DNA from: Clostridia bacterium
GTDB lineage: Bacteria > Bacillota_A > Clostridia > Christensenellales > CAG-138
Length of the DNA: 6,212 bases
Assembly (NCBI GenBank): GCA_017553815.1
Contig: JAFZJT010000172.1
Location: 1-6,212, forward strand
Direction: 5' to 3'
Each line of letters begins with the position of its first letter. Position 1 is the stretch's first letter. Shown here one piece after another: positions 5,490 to 6,212 of the stretch. The notes beneath the pieces were generated by a model. It saw nothing but the letters and a program-made list of their open reading frames with translations. It ran no database searches and was not told where the DNA came from. Both the position numbers and the translations under genes were made by a program.

Positions 5490-5888
5490 ATGGAGATAAT
5501 ACGCTTTGCATTGGGAATACGGTTCGCGCCGTCAGAGGGGGATGAAGCCGAAGTTATTTCGCGACTTTTGTCCGAGGTGGCGAAAAAACGCTTCCGCGGA
5601 ATGAAGCTTTACGCGGGGCATTGCACGCTCGATGAAGAGGACGACCCGCGCATTTTGACCGTTGTAACGATGGGGCAGGGGATCAGAAAAACCAAAGCGC
5701 TGTACGCTTCCATCGCCCAAAGTCCGGTGCTTGCGGGTATGCTCGCAGCCCATCGTCCGATAATTCTAACGAACGTCATAGCGCGTATCGAAGCGCTGGA
5801 TTTTTTAGGAGAATTCAATAAAAAAGGCGAGCTTTTAAAGAAGGAACCGCAGGAGAAAAGCGCAGAAACTGTGCTTGCGGAGCAATAA
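5490..5888 (+). CDS. unrecognised 132-residue protein after rodA
   Basis: I do not recognise the family. The protein is soluble by appearance, with no signal peptide or membrane helix. Residues 1-12 (a hydrophobic strand, E2-I-I-R-F-A-L-G-I-R-F) lead into a helix (about 18-36) with a basic end, then a C45-containing segment followed by an acidic cluster (48-52), a hydrophobic strand (55-60) and a helix-strand region to about 110. The tail (110-132) is rich in Lys and Glu and probably disordered. The pattern suggests a small alpha/beta domain. ATG 5490 follows GAGGGGG (5479-5485) and starts 24 nt after the rodA stop, so it should be co-transcribed with pgi and rodA. No terminator is visible between its stop and the tRNA promoter. 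Confidence 0.75.
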   Translation: MEIIRFALGIRFAPSEGDEAEVISRLLSEVAKKRFRGMKLYAGHCTLDEEDDPRILTVVTMGQGIRKTKALYASIAQSPVLAGMLAAHRPIILTNVIARIEALDFLGEFNKKGELLKKEPQEKSAETVLAEQ

Positions 5889-5914
5889 TATATCGCGTAT
5901 CGAGCCGAAAATAC

Positions 5915-5943
5915 TTGACAACGCACACGCAATGTATTATAAT
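5915..5943 (+). promoter_or_regulatory. perfect-consensus promoter of the tRNA cluster
   Basis: TTGACA (5915-5920) and TATAAT (5938-5943) are both exact consensus hexamers with the optimal 17-nt spacing. Transcription should begin near 5950, about 24 nt before the first tRNA. Such strong promoters are typical of stable-RNA operons. Confidence 0.95.
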
Positions 5944-5950
5944 AGCAAAG

Positions 5951-5967
5951 CCGCTTAAATGAAGCGG
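5951..5967 (+). other. small hairpin in the tRNA leader
   Basis: CCGCTT (5951-5956) pairs with AAGCGG (5962-5967) around a 5-nt loop, directly after the expected transcription start and 6 nt before the first tRNA. It could shield the 5' end of the primary transcript or guide RNase processing; no T-run follows, so it is not a terminator. Confidence 0.5.
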
Positions 5968-5973
5968 TCAATC

Positions 5974-6049
5974 GGGAGCATAGCTCAGCTGGGAGAGCAT
6001 CTGCCTTACAAGCAGAGGGTCATAGGTTCGAGCCCTATTGTTCCCACCA
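5974..6049 (+). tRNA. tRNA-Val (anticodon TAC)
   Basis: This is a 76-nt cloverleaf with encoded CCA (6047-6049). The acceptor GGGAGCA pairs with TGTTCCC with one G-U. The anticodon stem TCTGC/GCAGA holds loop CTTACAA with anticodon TAC at 6007-6009, reading GUA and, through wobble, other Val codons. The T arm is ATAGG/CCTAT with TTCGAGC loop. It is the first gene of the cluster. Confidence 0.97.
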
Positions 6050-6052
6050 TGT

Positions 6053-6129
6053 GGTCCGGTAGTTCAGTTGGTTAGAATGCCAGCCTGTCACGCTGGAGGT
6101 CGAGGGTTCGAGCCCCTTCCGGATCGCCA
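6053..6129 (+). tRNA. tRNA-Asp (anticodon GTC)
   Basis: This is a 77-nt cloverleaf with encoded CCA (6127-6129) and discriminator G, an identity element of tRNA-Asp. The acceptor is GGTCCGG/CCGGATC with one G-U. The anticodon stem CCAGC/GCTGG holds loop CTGTCAC with anticodon GTC at 6087-6089. It starts 3 nt after the tRNA-Val CCA, so the transcript must be cut within this gap. Confidence 0.97.
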
Positions 6130-6132
6130 TTC

Positions 6133-6208
6133 GCCTCGGTAGCTCAGTTGGTAGAGCAAGGGACTGAAAATCCCTGTGTCGGTGGTTCAAGTCCACTCTG
6201 AGGCACCA
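6133..6208 (+). tRNA. tRNA-Phe (anticodon GAA)
   Basis: This is a 76-nt cloverleaf with encoded CCA (6206-6208). The acceptor GCCTCGG pairs with CTGAGGC with one G-U. The anticodon stem AGGGA/TCCCT holds loop CTGAAAA with anticodon GAA at 6166-6168. It starts 3 nt after tRNA-Asp. Only 4 nt follow before the window ends and no terminator is seen, so more tRNA genes probably follow. Confidence 0.97.
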
Positions 6209-6212
6209 TCCC

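Overview
The window looks like chromosomal DNA from a low-redundancy bacterium, most probably a member of the Clostridia (Bacillota), perhaps an uncultured gut lineage. The reasons are the strong GGAGG-type ribosome sites, consensus sigma-A-type promoters, CCA-encoded tRNA genes packed 3 nt apart, a Pro/Thr/Ala-rich C-terminal tail, and the protein types seen. Base composition looks moderate, roughly half G+C by eye. No insertion sequence, phage gene, CRISPR array or integrase is visible; this is an ordinary housekeeping region. The lineage is inferred from style, not from a search.

Layout from left to right. (i) 3..95 is the last 30 codons of a protein with a Pro/Thr/Ala-rich tail. (ii) 96..280 is intergenic and holds a nested inverted repeat (109..222). 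(iii) 281..1528 (+) encodes a membrane-bound family 2 glycosyltransferase and ends at a strong intrinsic terminator (1574..1602). (iv) On the minus strand, a small four-helix membrane protein (2505..2113) is followed by a coiled-coil/zinc-ribbon protein with a Cys-rich tail (2037..1627). They form a two-gene unit driven by a near-consensus promoter at 2610..2582. (v) 2506..2822 is the divergent intergenic region, with promoters facing both ways. (vi) On the plus strand, glucose-6-phosphate isomerase (pgi, 2823..4253), a RodA-type SEDS peptidoglycan polymerase (4293..5465, TTG start) and an unrecognised 132-residue protein (5490..5888) lie 39 and 24 nt apart, so they are probably co-transcribed. 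(vii) A perfect TTGACA-17-TATAAT promoter (5915..5943) starts a tRNA cluster, tRNA-Val(TAC), tRNA-Asp(GTC) and tRNA-Phe(GAA), which probably continues past the right edge.

The plus-strand operon joins sugar-phosphate supply (fructose-6-phosphate feeds amino-sugar and peptidoglycan precursor synthesis) to cell-wall polymerisation; that metabolic link is inference. The glycosyltransferase stands alone and its polymer cannot be named. The most interesting local signals are the pgi-rodA junction, where a perfect 9-bp GC hairpin sits between a Shine-Dalgarno-like AAGG and a TTG start and could bridge them; several substitutions in otherwise conserved SEDS motifs; the unassigned 132-residue protein; and the nested inverted repeat upstream of the glycosyltransferase. 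I see no convincing new multi-gene system.
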